Part shown: piece by piece, positions 1 through 10,724 of the stretch
How the letters are laid out: each line of letters opens with the position of its first letter
Position numbering within the stretch: position 1 is the stretch's first letter
Assembly: GCA_023053685.1 (NCBI GenBank)
Contig: JALIGW010000032.1
Coordinates: 2,281,953-2,345,952 of the forward strand
Source of the DNA: Diadophis punctatus similis
Taxonomy: Eukaryota; Chordata; Lepidosauria; Squamata; Dipsadidae
Length of the DNA stretch: 64,000 bases
Reading direction: 5' to 3'
Notes under the pieces: model-generated
What the model was told of the DNA's origin: nothing
Databases searched by the model: none
Seen by the model: the letters and a program-made list of their open reading frames with translations, nothing else
Translations under genes and position numbers: made by a program

Positions 1-58
<58 letters not shown>
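1..58. repeat. (TA)n microsatellite, cut by window edge
   Basis: A pure TA dinucleotide run opens the window, so its true left end is not visible. A short AAGATATAT spacer leads into the next array. Confidence 0.95.
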
Positions 59-61
<3 letters not shown>

Positions 62-77
62 ATATATAAAGATATAG

Positions 78-80
<3 letters not shown>

Positions 81-134
<54 letters not shown>
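81..134. repeat. (TG)n microsatellite
   Basis: About 27 uninterrupted TG dinucleotides. Confidence 0.95.
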
Positions 135-137
<3 letters not shown>

Positions 138-856
138 CTTGCCAGTTTGAAATTGTGTTCTGCTTAAAAATCCCATCCAGCCATTTGCCAGGATGGAAAT
201 GATATGTTAGAGAAGCCGCTCTCATGCAATATGATAGAAACTAAAGTGCCTTGAAATTGGATTCATTTATAAGACTGGACACGATTAATATTGCTCCCTG
301 CAGGATGGTAATTCATTTTTCTCTCGTTTGTATCTCTGGCAGGAAGAACTCAGGATCCTGGATGCTGAATGAAGTCCTAATTAAGTATGCATTAAAGAAT
401 ACATATTTCCTCATTTAAGAGAGACCATCCAGCATGTCTACAAAGAATTCAGGAGAAAAGGTGGAAAAATATTTATCGTCTGAGCCCCTGGCTCGATCAG
501 GACTTTCTTTCCAAGTCTTATTTAACGGGATGAGGAAAAAGCAGATTCGAACGAAACATGGTAACATATGCACTCATTTGCTTCGACAAATAAGCGCTAA
601 TTCTTTATTTGAATCCAGGGTAGCAAAGTTGACACAGGCAAATGAATAATTTGGGGTGGGGAGTGGGGGAGAGCTCATCCTCTCGGTCAAATGTTTGAGT
701 TTTCTCAGTGAGTGACAGATGCCGCCCCTTCACCCTTAAAAGGCCAAAAAATTAGGGAAGGTTGAAGAACTTTGCATTTGAATTTCAATTTAACCTAGCA
801 TTTGCATTTGCTCCAGAGAGGAGTACACTTGACCCTGCAATCCACATAAGAAACAT
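135..856. other. Unannotated single-copy-looking DNA
   Basis: No repeat family or host exon is recognised. A 71-codon open frame at 434-649 (+) is lysine and serine rich with no motif I know. Its length is expected by chance, so it is not called as a gene. Confidence 0.5.
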
Positions 857-906
857 GAGGTTTCCAAGAAGAGTTTGGGCAACCAGTTGTCTGAAATAGC
901 ATAGGG
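857..906 (+). mobile_element. CR1 LINE 3' fragment, left part
   Basis: It matches the CR1 3' segment seen many times in this window (gaggtttttaagaagagactgg-type sequence running to ctgaaatggtataggg). The element is broken after GCATAGGG by the hAT-like insertion at 907-2321 and resumes at 2322. Confidence 0.75.
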
Positions 907-978
907 CAGGGTTGTCAAACTCAAGGCCTGCGGGCCAGATCCGGCCCAAGGGGCACTTAGATCTGGCTCACAGGGCTA

Positions 979-1233
979 CAGTGGTGGGTTGCTGTCGGTT
1001 GGGACCGGTTCTTTAGAACTGGTAGTGGAAATTTACTGCCGCTCCCGGAACCGGCAGCGATGACCGGTGGTCCAAGCTCCCGAACTGGTCCTCCGGTCAC
1101 TGCAAAAAAACCCCAACTCTGCGCATGCGCAGAAGGTCATTTCTGGGTGTTTTGCGCGATGTGACGGGGGCATAAAAACGCACACTTCCGTCGCAATGAG
1201 AACCATTAGGGAAGTTAAGTGGAACCCACCCCG
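979..1233. mobile_element. hAT-like MITE (CAGTGGTGGGTT family), nested
   Basis: It starts CAGTGGTGGGTTGC and ends GGAACCCACCCCG. Flanks CAGGGCTA (971-978) and CAGGGCTG (1234-1241) match 7 of 8. It sits inside the larger hAT element and carries the internal GCGCATGCGC palindrome near 1123. Confidence 0.8.
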
Positions 1234-1427
1234 CAGGGCTGCCCTGGAAACAGTGAAGAACCGGCCCGCGGTGCCTCTGTCAGTGAAAATGGAGATCAGG
1301 AGGGCTCCATCTTCGCTGACAGAGGGCTAGCAAAACAGAGAAAGCAAAAGGGGAAATGTTTCCCCTTTTGCATTTGAGCATGCAAGAAGGGACAGGAAAG
1401 GAGAAAGGGAAAGAGGAAAGACAAAGA

Positions 1428-1832
1428 AGTAGAGTAGAGTAGAGTAGAGTAGAGTAGAGTAGAGTAGAGTAGAGTAGAGTAGAGTAGAGTAGAGTAGAGC
1501 AGAGCAGAGCAGAGCAGAATAGAATAGAATAGAATAGAATAGAATAGAATAGAATAGAATAGAATAGAATAGAATAGAATAGAATAGAATAGAATAGAAT
1601 AGAATAGAATTCTTTATTGGCCAAGTGTGATTGGACACACAAGGAATTTGTCTTGGTGCATATGCTCTCAGTGTACATAAAAGAAAAGATACATTCGTCA
1701 AGAATCATGAGGTATATAACACTTAATGATAGTCAGGGTACAAATAAGCAATCAAATCATATTAGGAACCAGTCAATATAAATCATAAGGATACAAGCAA
1801 CAAAGTTACAGTCATACAGTCATTAGTGGGAG
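1428..1832 (-). mobile_element. CR1-L3 (Snake1-type) LINE 3' end with AATAG-type tail
   Basis: On the minus strand the LINE 3' sequence (1613 to about 1832) ends in a pentamer tail read on the plus strand as GTAGA, then GAGCA, then GAATA (1428-1612). The same 3' sequence recurs at 38948 and 63190. It is heavily 5'-truncated and only the terminal untranslated part remains. Pentamer tails of this kind are known from snake CR1-L3 elements. Confidence 0.85.
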
Positions 1833-2138
<306 letters not shown>

Positions 2139-2321
2139 AGATTATAATGAGAGTGAGGGAGGGTCTGAGGGAAGTCCTCCCTTAGCACTTGGCCACTACA
2201 GGTACTCCCGACATGAGTGACATTGAGCTGGCCATGCCCACCCTGGCCACAGCCCCCCTGCCCCCCATGGTCAAACAGAACCCTGATGCAGACCTCAATG
2301 AAATCGAGTTTGACACTCCTG

Positions 2322-2515
2322 GTATAGGGCTTCCTGCAAGAGCAAGGGGTTTTGGACTAGAAGACATGCAAGATCCCTTCCAACTCTGTTATTTTGTTCT
2401 TTTCTTCCCTTCCCGTCCCTTCCCGTCCCTTCCCTCCCCTCTCCTTCCATTCCCTCCATTTCCCTTTCCTTTTCCCATCTCATCCCTTCCCTTCCCTTCT
2501 TTTTCTTTTTCGTAT
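2322..2515 (+). mobile_element. CR1 LINE 3' end, right part, with pyrimidine tail
   Basis: Resumes the CR1 interrupted at 906: the ggactagaagac and tcccttccaactctgtta 3' signature, then a degenerate CCCTT-type tail from 2397. The 2322-2329 octamer is the duplicated hAT target. Confidence 0.8.
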
Positions 2516-2521
2516 ATGTAT

Positions 2522-2757
2522 GAGTAGCAATAGCAATAGCACTTTACTTATATACCGCTTCATAGTGCTTTACAGCCCTCTCTAAGCGGTTTACAGAGTT
2601 CAGCATATTGCCCCCAACAATCTGGGTCCTCATTTTACTGACCTCAGAAGGATGGAAGGCTGAGTCAACCTTGAGCCTAGTGAGATTTGAACAGCTGAAC
2701 TGCTGAACTAGCAGTCAGCCTGCAGTCGCAGCATTTAACCACTGCACCACTTCAGCT
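2522..2757 (-). mobile_element. tRNA-derived SINE with L2-like 3' tail
   Basis: On the minus strand a tRNA-like head (A box near TGGTGCAGTGGTT, B box near GTTCAAATCTCAC) leads to a body containing gtaaaatgagga and agcactatgaagcggtatataag, then a GCTATT-type tail. The body resembles MIR or L2-tailed SINEs. Other copies are at 2898, 24748 and 55408. Confidence 0.7.
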
Positions 2758-2897
2758 CATAGAGTAAGTCTATAGTGTAGGTATTTTTAATATTTTTGTT
2801 GCTATCGGTTCTAAAGTAACTCAAGAATGGGGCCCTTCTCTTTTCTCTTCTCACTGTTGCCTAGGCAGAAGTGGAGACAACTCCAGGTTGCCTTCAA

Positions 2898-3112
2898 TAG
2901 GAATAGCACTTAGACTTATATACCGCTTCATAGTGCTTTACAGCCCTCTCTAAGCGGTTTACAGAGTTCAACATATTGCCCCCAACAATCTGGATCCTCA
3001 TTTTACCGACCTCGGAAGGATGGAAGGCTGAGTCAACCTTGAGCCGGTGAGATTTGAACAGCTGAACTGCTGAACTGCAGTGCTGCATTTTAACCACTGT
3101 GCCACCTCGGCT
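2898..3112 (-). mobile_element. tRNA-derived SINE with L2-like 3' tail
   Basis: Second copy of the family, near full length, with minus-strand head gagccgaggtggcacagtgg and tail near 2898. An open frame across it is only a translated SINE. Confidence 0.7.
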
Positions 3113-3832
3113 CTATAGGGCCCCTAAGGCTTTGGCGAAAGGAAAGAGAGTCGGTGTGCGAAGGGGTGTGCCTGAATGTTGTGGCCTAGTAGACGTTGCC
3201 CTGATTCTCCATGAGTCTCCTCAACCGATAAGACCCAGCATCCTATCCCACACGACCTTCCTTCCGGAGGTGGCAACCGCTTATCCCTGTCCCATCACAT
3301 TCTCTAATCCATTCTTCCACATGGATGGCTTCGACAAACTCTATTCAAGCTCTCTGTGGCTGGAGATGAATGCCCCATTAGGAAACCCCGGGGACAATAG
3401 ATGACCTTAAGGCAAGAATGGCACTGAGAACGTTTCACCCTTGATCTGTTCTTTTCAGGGTGGAAATGAAAAGGAAAAATGAACAGCTATTCAGCATTTA
3501 TAACTAGTAGAGGAAAAAGAGGAAAAAAAGAAGAGAGAGAGAGAGAGAGAAAAAACCACCTTACTGCTTCTGAACCTGTACAGAGAGGCTACGGCATGAA
3601 TACCATTGAATTCAAAATGAGGGCACACAACACAAATGCAGGGACGGGAGGAGGCGTTGTGGAGTGTAGCAATAAAGGGGACTCTGTCATTCTTCTGACA
3701 AACCGATATGGAACATCATCACAATGTGAGCTCCGTAATTAAAGCAAAGAACGCGGTGACATTTTTATTGTATGTACTGAATGAGATTCTCTCCATTGCC
3801 CCTACAAAGCCATGTACATTCTCCCCCACCCC

Positions 3833-3833
<1 letters not shown>
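3113..3833. other. Unannotated DNA
   Basis: No family recognised apart from a short GA run at 3534-3552. Two short open frames (3099-3404 and 3479-3742, +) have no recognisable domain. Confidence 0.45.
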
Positions 3834-3863
<30 letters not shown>

Positions 3864-3949
3864 GAAAGAAAGAAAGAAAGAAAGAAAGAAGGGAGGGAGG
3901 GAGGGAGGGAGGGAGGGAGGGAGGGAGGGAGGGAGGGAGGGAGGGAGGA

Positions 3950-4024
<75 letters not shown>
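3834..4024. repeat. (GAAA)n-(GGGA)n-(GAAA)n compound microsatellite
   Basis: GAAA array, about 57 bp of GGGA, then GAAA again. It is all purine on the plus strand. Confidence 0.95.
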
Positions 4025-4026
<2 letters not shown>

Positions 4027-4445
4027 TATTCATCTTTTGCAAGCAGGTTCAGCCTGGTTTGTGGAAACTCTTAATTGCATGAAGGATGCAATTGCACAAT
4101 GAGGATGGATTGTTAAAGCACAGAGTGGGAACTCTACTTTCTTCTCTCTTTTCATCCAGAAATGCGGCCATTTTCACAGATGGGGACGGAAGGGGAGATG
4201 GAAACGGATTCCAGATTATTTTCAATCAATCCAAATAAAATAGATCCCCTAGCCTGGACATAATGAAAAAGCATTTCATGGAACCATCTTGATACGTTCG
4301 TGAGCCAGTCACTTGGTAAACGCACAAAATGTCAGGCCCCAAGAATCAAGGACGCACGTAGCTACTTTTGACTGCTTTCATTTATTGTTCTTCACCGACA
4401 GACAAAATCTTGCCAGACTAAAGCAACTATTGCATAGCTAGAGAG
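4025..4445. other. Unannotated DNA
   Basis: No repeat or gene recognised. Confidence 0.4.
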
Positions 4446-4598
4446 ATAGAATGCAAAATACAAAATACATAGCTGGAAGAGACCTTGGAGGTCTTCTTGT
4501 CCAATCAAACAGGAGACCCTATACCATTTCAGAGAAGGCTGTCCAGTCTCTTCTTGAAAACCTCCAGTGATAAACCATCCACAACTTCTAAAGGCAGA
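4446..4598 (-). mobile_element. CR1 LINE 3' fragment
   Basis: Antisense CR1 3' end (ggaccttggaggtcttcttg through cttgaaaacctccagtga). It is followed at once by another CR1 3' end in the same orientation, so one copy landed in or beside the other. Confidence 0.8.
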
Positions 4599-5105
4599 AT
4601 AACAGAGTTGGAAGGGACCTTGCAGGTTATCTAGTCCAACCCTCCCCCCCAACCCAAGCAGGAGACCGGACACTATTTCTGACAGATGGCAGTCCAATCT
4701 CTTCTTGAATGCTTCCAGTGATGAAGCTCCCACAACTTCCAAAGGCAAGATGTTCCATTGGTTGATTGTTCATACTGTCAGAAAATTTCTCCTTATTTCT
4801 AGGTTGAACCTTTCCTTGATCAATTTCCATCCATTGCTCCTTCCCTGTCCTTCAGGTGCTTTGAAAAACAGTTTGACCCCCTCCTCTCTGTGACAGTCCC
4901 TCAAATATTGGAACACTGCTGTCATGTCTCCCCTAGTCCTTCTTTTCATCAAACTAGACATACCCAGTTCCTGCAACCATTTTTAGTATGTTTAAGCCTC
5001 CAGTCCACTAATCATCTTTGTTGCTCTTCTCTGCACTCTTTCTAGAGTCTCAACATCTTTTTTATAGTGTGATGACCAAAACTGGATGCTCTTGTTCTCA
5101 ACCAA
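4599..5105 (-). mobile_element. CR1 LINE 3' end with ORF2 C-terminal remnant
   Basis: The minus-strand translation (4770-4976) contains [26 protein letters not shown] and LIKERFNLEIRRNFLTV, the reverse transcriptase C-terminal tail of CR1 ORF2. The upstream side is truncated near 5105. Confidence 0.85.
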
Positions 5106-5607
5106 ATTTACCAAGCTTTGCTCTATGAGAAGGAAAGACAGAGCCTGTGGGGCAGAGTCAGGAATCAAGAGCAGAATTAAATTGGAGTTGTTATGTTCCC
5201 AAGATTAATGTTAGGCACAAAGAATCAAAACTACAGTTTGGTTCCAATTATGCTGATTTATCACTCATGTCTATATACAAGAATCTAGTCAACTAACGGT
5301 AAGCACTACATTTGTGCTAAATAAGAGTTAGTGAATTCAAGAGCAGTTGGATTTAGGACAGTTGTGGGAATGGAATGACACCCAGGTTCTGCATGCCATT
5401 CTCCTATATCTGCTGCCTCTCTATCCTCTGGGATGCAGGTTGGGAATCTGGGCTACATTCCACCAACAAAATGGATACTGTCCCGAAAAAAAAAAATTTA
5501 AGCTCAATTTTTGGATCTGATCAATGGGCCCAAGTCTGGGATTTTGATATTAGTAAAAGTTGGCAGTACTTCAGTTGTTACTGAATATTTAGTATCATCT
5601 TCCCTAG
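5106..5607. other. Unannotated DNA
   Basis: No family recognised. Confidence 0.4.
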
Positions 5608-5627
5608 CCGGGGGGGGGGGGGGAAAC

Positions 5628-5695
<68 letters not shown>

Positions 5696-5770
5696 AGGGA
5701 GGGAGGGAGGGAGGGAGGGAGGGAGGGAGGAGGGAGGGAGGGGGGAGAGAGAGAGGAGGAGGAGGAGAAT
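5608..5770. repeat. G run, (GA)n and (GGGA)n compound microsatellite
   Basis: A run of about 15 G, then GA (5631-5688), then GGGA (5689-5745), then GGA. Confidence 0.95.
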
Positions 5771-5785
5771 TTAATTTAATTAAAT

Positions 5786-6057
5786 TTAATTAAAAGTTCT
5801 TATAGGCCGCCCAATCCCGAAGGATTCAGGGTGGCGTACAACAAGGATAAGAACAATATATAACATACATAAATTTTAAAAACATTCCATAATTTTAAAA
5901 GGAACATTCAATCACGGGGGAGTCCGATCTTCACCCCACCTGCCGGAAGAGCAATTTTTACGGCTTTGCGGAAGGCCAGTAGAGTGGGGATAGTCCGGAT
6001 CTCTGGTGGGAGTTGGTTCCAGAGGGATAGGGCTCCCACAGAGAAGGCTCTCCCCCA
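5786..6057 (-). mobile_element. L2 LINE 3' end fragment
   Basis: Antisense L2 3' end: gccgcccaatcc and ggtggcgtacaac match the other L2 copies. The minus frame includes LWNQLPPEIRTIPTLLAFRKA, the usual L2 C-terminal stretch. It is cut at its 5' side by the GGA array. Confidence 0.75.
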
Positions 6058-6481
6058 GAGAAGGAGGAGGAGGAGGAGGAGGAGGAGGAGGAGGAGGAGG
6101 AGGAGGAGGAGGAGGAGGAGGAGGAGGAGGAGGAAGAGGAGGAGGAGGAGGAGGAGGAGAAGAGAAGAAGAAGAAGAAGAAGAAGAAGAAGAAGAAGAAG
6201 AAGAAGAAGAAGAAGAAGAAGAAGAAGAAGAAGAAGAAGAAGAAGAAGAAGAAGAAGAAGAAGAAGAAGAAGAAGAAGAAGAAGAAGAAGACTGATTGGA
6301 AGAACCTGAAATAGTATTGATGAAGAAAAGGAGAAGGAGAAGGAGAGAGAAGGAGAAGGAGACTGATTGGAAAAAGAACAGAATTCCAGAGGTTAAGCTG
6401 AAACAGTATTGATGAAGAGGAGGAGGAGGAGGAGGAGGAGGAGGAGGAGGAGGAGGAGGAGGAGGAGGAGGAGGAGGAGGA
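6058..6481. repeat. (GGA)n and (GAA)n trinucleotide arrays
   Basis: GGA to 6160, GAA to 6292, a short spacer with two related GATTGG motifs, then GGA again at 6417-6481. Poly-Glu, poly-Arg, poly-Ser and poly-Phe open frames here are translations of the repeats. Confidence 0.95.
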
Positions 6482-7276
6482 TAGCAAAGTTTAAAGGAAT
6501 TTGTAATAGAATGGATGAAAACCTAAGAGTAATTGAAAAAAAATAGCAATTGTGAATAGGCTGGCAGCAGAAAGTGACAAAGGGAAAATAAATAAATAAG
6601 AGAACTGACAGATACAGCTGCCTGGGCAAAGGGAAAAGTTCTCGAATGTTAAGTTGGAGTTGAATTATTAGCCGCGCAGGTCTCCCCTTTCCTTTGCTGG
6701 AGTTATTGTCCTTATAAACACTGAACTTTAAAATTAAATATTGGTAAATCTAATTGTCTCCTTTGAAGTGGAACCTCGATTTGCCGTATCTCGGAGCCAA
6801 AAGAGAGAGAGAGAGAGAGAGAGAGAGAATAAGAAGAGAAAGAAAAACAGCGACAACGAAATGGATCCTTAGCTTACAAAGGATAAATGTTTGGGGGTGT
6901 TCCCCCTCTCTTTTTGGTAATCAGCGTCTGAAATGTTGAAATAAATTGGGACGTAAAAATGTTTGCTTGGTGTGTTTTTTTCCCCCCTTTGGTGACTCGT
7001 ATTTTTAAACTTGGCAGGAGAAACCAAGTTGTACCATGTTATGACTGAGGAGGCTTATGTATGTAAGAGGTTACTCCTGCCTATCTCCAGGGGATTAATA
7101 CAATTTAACATATATATTTACTGCTTAAGAAGAAAACAATGCTCAAGGACTGTGATATGCAATCAACATTCCTCTGGAATTTTAATTACTTTCAATGACA
7201 CCAAGACTGAACTCCAATCGAGGACAGACAGAGAGTTTCACGCCTCAAACATTTTATTAGTTTATCAAAATATAAC
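6482..7276. other. Unannotated DNA
   Basis: No family recognised apart from a short GA run near 6804-6828. Confidence 0.4.
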
Positions 7277-7280
7277 AACG

Positions 7281-7335
<55 letters not shown>

Positions 7336-7385
7336 GAAGTCGTGTCTGACCCATCGCGACCCATCGCGACCCATTGTGACCATAG
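7277..7385 (-). mobile_element. BovB/RTE-type LINE or SINE 3' tail with (GTT)n
   Basis: On the minus strand, gggtcgcgatgggtcagaca followed by cgacttc and a CAA array resembles the BovB 3' end. Only about 50 bp of element sequence survives beside 58 bp of microsatellite, and the GCGACCCATC unit is itself tandemly repeated. Confidence 0.55.
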
Positions 7386-7690
7386 AAAATATGGAACGGA
7401 ACTGAACAGAATGGAATGGAACAGAACAGAACAGAGCAGAACTGAACAGAATAGAGCTGGAAGGGACCTTGGAGGTCTTCTAGTCCAGCCCCCTGCTCAC
7501 GCAGGAGAAAGTATACCATCTCAGACAAGTGACTGTTCAGTCTCTTCTTAAAATCCTCCCGTGATGGACCATCCATGATTTCTGGAGAAAAGCCGTTCCA
7601 TCGGTTAACTGTTAACAATATGGAAGTTGTTTTCTTTAGGAACGTTTTTTTAAACCCAACTGCTAGATCTCCTAGTGGTCTCCTTTTCAA
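7386..7690 (-). mobile_element. CR1 LINE 3' fragment with pentamer-like tail
   Basis: Antisense CR1 3' end from gctggaagggaccttggagg through the region ending near 7690. The tail (7386-7445) is degenerate GAACA/GAATG. Confidence 0.8.
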
Positions 7691-8116
7691 ATTTTAATCT
7701 GATTCTTCATGGCAGATGGATGTCTCCTCTTCGATGCAGCCTCCAAAATGATGTTCAGAATCTAGCACCTTACTGTTGTGGCCTGTCAGCAGCTGGCCCC
7801 TCCAGCAGCCAAATGAGGAGGAGGCGTGGAATTCAAGGTCATCATCAGGGTAACCTGGGAGCTCCGAGGGGGAAGAGGGAATGGAACTGCAGAGAGAGAG
7901 AGAGGCGCAGCCTGGGCCATCTGTCAGCCCTCAGATGGAGAGTCAACAGCCCCCAGGTCTGGAGATGGCTGATGAAGAAGAGGAGGAGCAGCTGGGTCCA
8001 GTGCCTGACATGCAGATACACAGAAGGCAGAGGAGAGGAGAGCAGTGGAAATCTATGGGCCGGTCCTTGGGCAGACGAGCCACCACTGCTAGCAAGGCTC
8101 CACCCACGCTCTGGGG

Positions 8117-8123
8117 ATAAAAG
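8117..8123 (+). promoter_or_regulatory. TATA-like box of the solo LTR
   Basis: GGGGATAAAAGGC lies about 100 bp before the LTR polyadenylation signal, as expected of a U3 promoter. Confidence 0.6.
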
Positions 8124-8220
8124 GCAGGGAGCAGAGATGAATAGACAACTATTCATCTTCCAGACGGACGGACTTGTTAGCCTGCGAGATAAATTTTTTG
8201 CCGGGGCTACCGGCATTTCG

Positions 8221-8226
8221 AATAAA
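8221..8226 (+). promoter_or_regulatory. AATAAA polyadenylation signal of the solo LTR
   Basis: AATAAAGGAATCTTTT lies 58 bp before the LTR end. Confidence 0.65.
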
Positions 8227-8289
8227 GGAATCTTTTGAGTTCACTTCATAGGGTTTCTTGTGTTTGGGGAGCTGGGCCAGAACACTTAC

Positions 8290-8918
8290 TGACTTGAAAG
8301 TAATTGTGCATCTTCGGTTTAAAATCACGTTCAAGGCTTAAAACGATTTGCATCAGATAGAACTGACATCTTCGTGTGTGGCATAAGATACAATGTCAGG
8401 AACAGCTGTTGTAAGCATCTATTTCCTCTGCAAAAGATGTTTGGCTGCCACGTGGAACCAAACCGGCATTATCAATAATAGCAGTTTAATTGAAATGACC
8501 AATGCTGATGGGAAGCAATCTTTTGCTTTATTTTATATTCCCTCAATGCCTTTTTTTTTCTTTTTCAAAAGGGATACAGCCAGCCTGCATTTAGAGCCCG
8601 CCATAAATTTAACATGGGATTCCGAAGTGTTTCTGAAGTCCGTAGTAAATCTGAGGCCATGGATCAGGGGGAGCCCAGGGGAAAACCTGTTACTTTAGCT
8701 CCTTCTCGAAGCATAAAATTCAGCAAAAATTCAATAGCACTGTCAAATGCCAAAGAGGCAGGTCGATATGTTGAACAGGAAGTAGTGACCCACCAAGGAG
8801 CAGAGGGGAGTGAAGGGAGGGCAAACTGTAACTCAATGAGACCCAGAATCTGCCTTCAATGATTTGTTACCTTTACTTTTCCCAGGTTCAGATAATATGT
8901 TGCAATGGACACAGAAGA
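8290..8918. other. Unannotated DNA
   Basis: No family recognised. Open frames at 8393-8698 and 8614-8862 (+) show no domain. Confidence 0.4.
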
Positions 8919-8926
8919 ATCACGTG

Positions 8927-9185
8927 CAGGGGTGGGTTCTGATTTACCTCACTGCTGGTTCGCTTCCTCACGTGCCGCATGGGTGTGTGCATGCACAATG
9001 CTAAAAAACCCAGCTTCTGCACATGGGCAGAAGCAAAAAAACAAGATGGCGGCACCTATGGTGCCGCCAAGAGAGCCGGTTCGGAGGCGTGTCCAGTCGG
9101 CCATCGCTGCCAGTTCAGTGAGCGGAGGGAAATTCCCACTACCGGTTCTATAGAACCAGTCCGAATCGGCAGGAACCCACCTCTG
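8927..9185. mobile_element. hAT-like MITE (CAGTGGTGGGTT family)
   Basis: CAGGGGTGGGTTCTG...AGGAACCCACCTCTG, 259 bp. Flanks ATCACGTG (8919-8926) and ATCACATG (9186-9193) match 7 of 8. Confidence 0.85.
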
Positions 9186-9229
9186 ATCACATGTTGCAGT
9201 TAGGTGAATGAGGAGGTGATAAGCAGCCT

Positions 9230-9494
9230 GGGAAAGCAAAGGAAAATCATCAAAACTATTAAAAAGTGAAAGTTAGAATATTTTGGACATGTTTATGATG
9301 TGACACCTGGAAAAATACGCCATACTTCACTTAATCTTCCAAGGAAAGATTGAAGGCAAACGAGGTCCAGGCAGAAGAAGAACCTCGTGGCTTCAAAATC
9401 TAAGGGACCGGTTTGGACAAAACTCAGCAGCACTTTTTCATGCGGCTGTTGATAAAAACATGATCGCCAATATCTGATGATGGATATGGCAAAA
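9230..9494 (+). mobile_element. LINE ORF2 C-terminal fragment with (GAA)n tail
   Basis: Conceptual translation, with stops and shifts, shows KLEYFGHV, a GKI..T.L stretch and a region like the C-terminus of endonuclease-type LINEs such as RTE. The sequence runs directly into a GAA array, which looks like the expanded 3' tail. Confidence 0.5.
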
Positions 9495-9661
9495 GAAGAA
9501 GAAGAAGAAGAAGAAGAAGAAGAAGAAGAAGAAGAAGAAGAAGAAGAAGAAGAAGAAGAAGAAGAAGAAGAAGAAGAAGAGGAGGAGGAGGAGGAGGAGG
9601 AGGAGGAGGAGGAGGAGGAGGAGGAGGAGGAGGAGGAGGAGGAGGAGGAGGAGGAGGAGGA
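9495..9661. repeat. (GAA)n-(GGA)n microsatellite
   Basis: GAA to about 9580, then GGA to 9661. Confidence 0.95.
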
Positions 9662-9698
9662 GATCATCTCCAGATCTTTGTTCAGAAGACCACGAATA

Positions 9699-10240
9699 AC
9701 AACAGAACAACAGACTGGGAAAGGACCATGGAGGTCTTTGAGCCCAACACCCTTTTCAAGCAGGAGACCATGCACCATTTCAAAAGTAGTGTCCAAAAAG
9801 TGCTTTTTCCAGAGACATCTGGACTTCCTTGTTTTTTCCTTGAAGACGTTTCTCTTCTCATCCAAGAAGCTTCTTCAGCTGTGAATGGATGATGGGGAAT
9901 GGAAGGATTTAACAAACCTCCAAATGGCCTCACTGGCTTTCCAAAAGGATGCAAATGACCAACTGTCTTCAAGGTATATCAATCCTTCCATTCCCCACCA
10001 TCCAGTCAGAGCTGTAGAAGCTTCTTGGATGAGAAGAGAAATGTCTTCAAAGAAAAACAAGAAAGTCCAGTTGCCTTTTGGAAAAAAAAAACATATTTGG
10101 AACAACCATGACCTGGATGACTCAGAATATCTGTAGACTTTCAGAAAAAGTGGTTGGCCAATCTCTTCTTAAAAACCTCCAGTGATGGGACCCCACAACT
10201 TCTGAAGGCAAGCTGTTCCACTGGTTCATTGCTGTTACTA
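9699..10240 (-). mobile_element. CR1 LINE 3' fragment split by insertion
   Basis: Antisense CR1 at 9699-9786 stops at caccatttcaaaagtagtg and resumes at 10148 with ggttggccaatctcttcttaa. The Penelope-like piece sits between. Confidence 0.75.
9787..10147. mobile_element. Penelope-like inverted-arm fragment (family B)
   Basis: Two arms in opposite orientation share the gaagaagcttcttggatgag motif and the tcaatccttccattccccac stretch. Imperfect direct flanks of about 15 bp (tttcaaaagtagtg and tttcagaaaaagtgg) in the CR1 target look like a target duplication. Assignment to Penelope-like elements is inferred from the motif and the head-to-head structure. Confidence 0.5.
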
Positions 10241-10386
10241 AACAATTAATCACAAAACATACTGCCAGCCAATCACCTGCTAAGTCCCATGCCAGGATTC
10301 ATGGTTTACAACAGGCCTAACTAAGTTAATCTATGCAGATCCTGATCAGATGAAATTTGGATCGCTGACAGCCAGGCGATTGGAAT

Positions 10387-10642
10387 CAGTGGTGGGTTCC
10401 TACCAGTGCGGTCCACTCTGCCGTTCCGGTAGGGGACCGACAATGACACAACAGCTCCAGTGCTTTCTTTGCCGGTCCATGTGTGCTGCCATCTTTTTTT
10501 GGGAATTTTTCAAGTTTTTGGCTCTCTGTGCATGCGCGGAAGTGAAATTGTCCTTCTGCGCATGCGCAGATAGCCTAAATCATGCATGCGCACAACATCG
10601 CGATGCGCACCAGTAGGAGAAGGTAAGAGGAACCCGCCCCTG
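10387..10642. mobile_element. hAT-like MITE (CAGTGGTGGGTT family)
   Basis: CAGTGGTGGGTTCCTACC...GGAACCCGCCCCTG, 256 bp, with a perfect 8-bp duplication ATTGGAAT at 10379-10386 and 10643-10650. It holds several GCGCATGCGC-like palindromes. Confidence 0.9.
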
Positions 10643-10724
10643 ATTGGAATTCAATGTGAACATCAACAATGATTGTCAAGCCAGCAGCTCCAGATTGCCT
10701 TCTTATTAGTTTGTTAGATTGTGA

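Larger units (their letters stand above)
7774..8284 (+). mobile_element. Solo LTR, 511 bp
   Basis: Begins TGTTGTGGCC and ends GGCCAGAACA, so TG...CA with inverted ends. It is flanked by an exact 5-bp duplication, CTTAC at 7769-7773 and 8285-8289. A TATA-like box (8117) and AATAAA (8221) are in LTR order. No gag or pol flanks it, so it is a solo LTR of a Gypsy-like or retroviral element. An in-LTR open frame (7881-8120) has an acidic stretch and an arginine-rich end like that in the LTR at 28599. Confidence 0.85.

Noticed and set aside
434..649. Short unique open frame as a gene
   Set aside because: 71 codons, no domain, no splice or promoter evidence.
7845..8238. Host exon in the 7.7-8.3 kb frames
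   Set aside because: The frames lie wholly within an LTR that has a target duplication, TATA box and polyadenylation signal.
9477..9884. Poly-Glu frame as an acidic protein
   Set aside because: It is the GAA/GGA microsatellite extended into flanking repeats.
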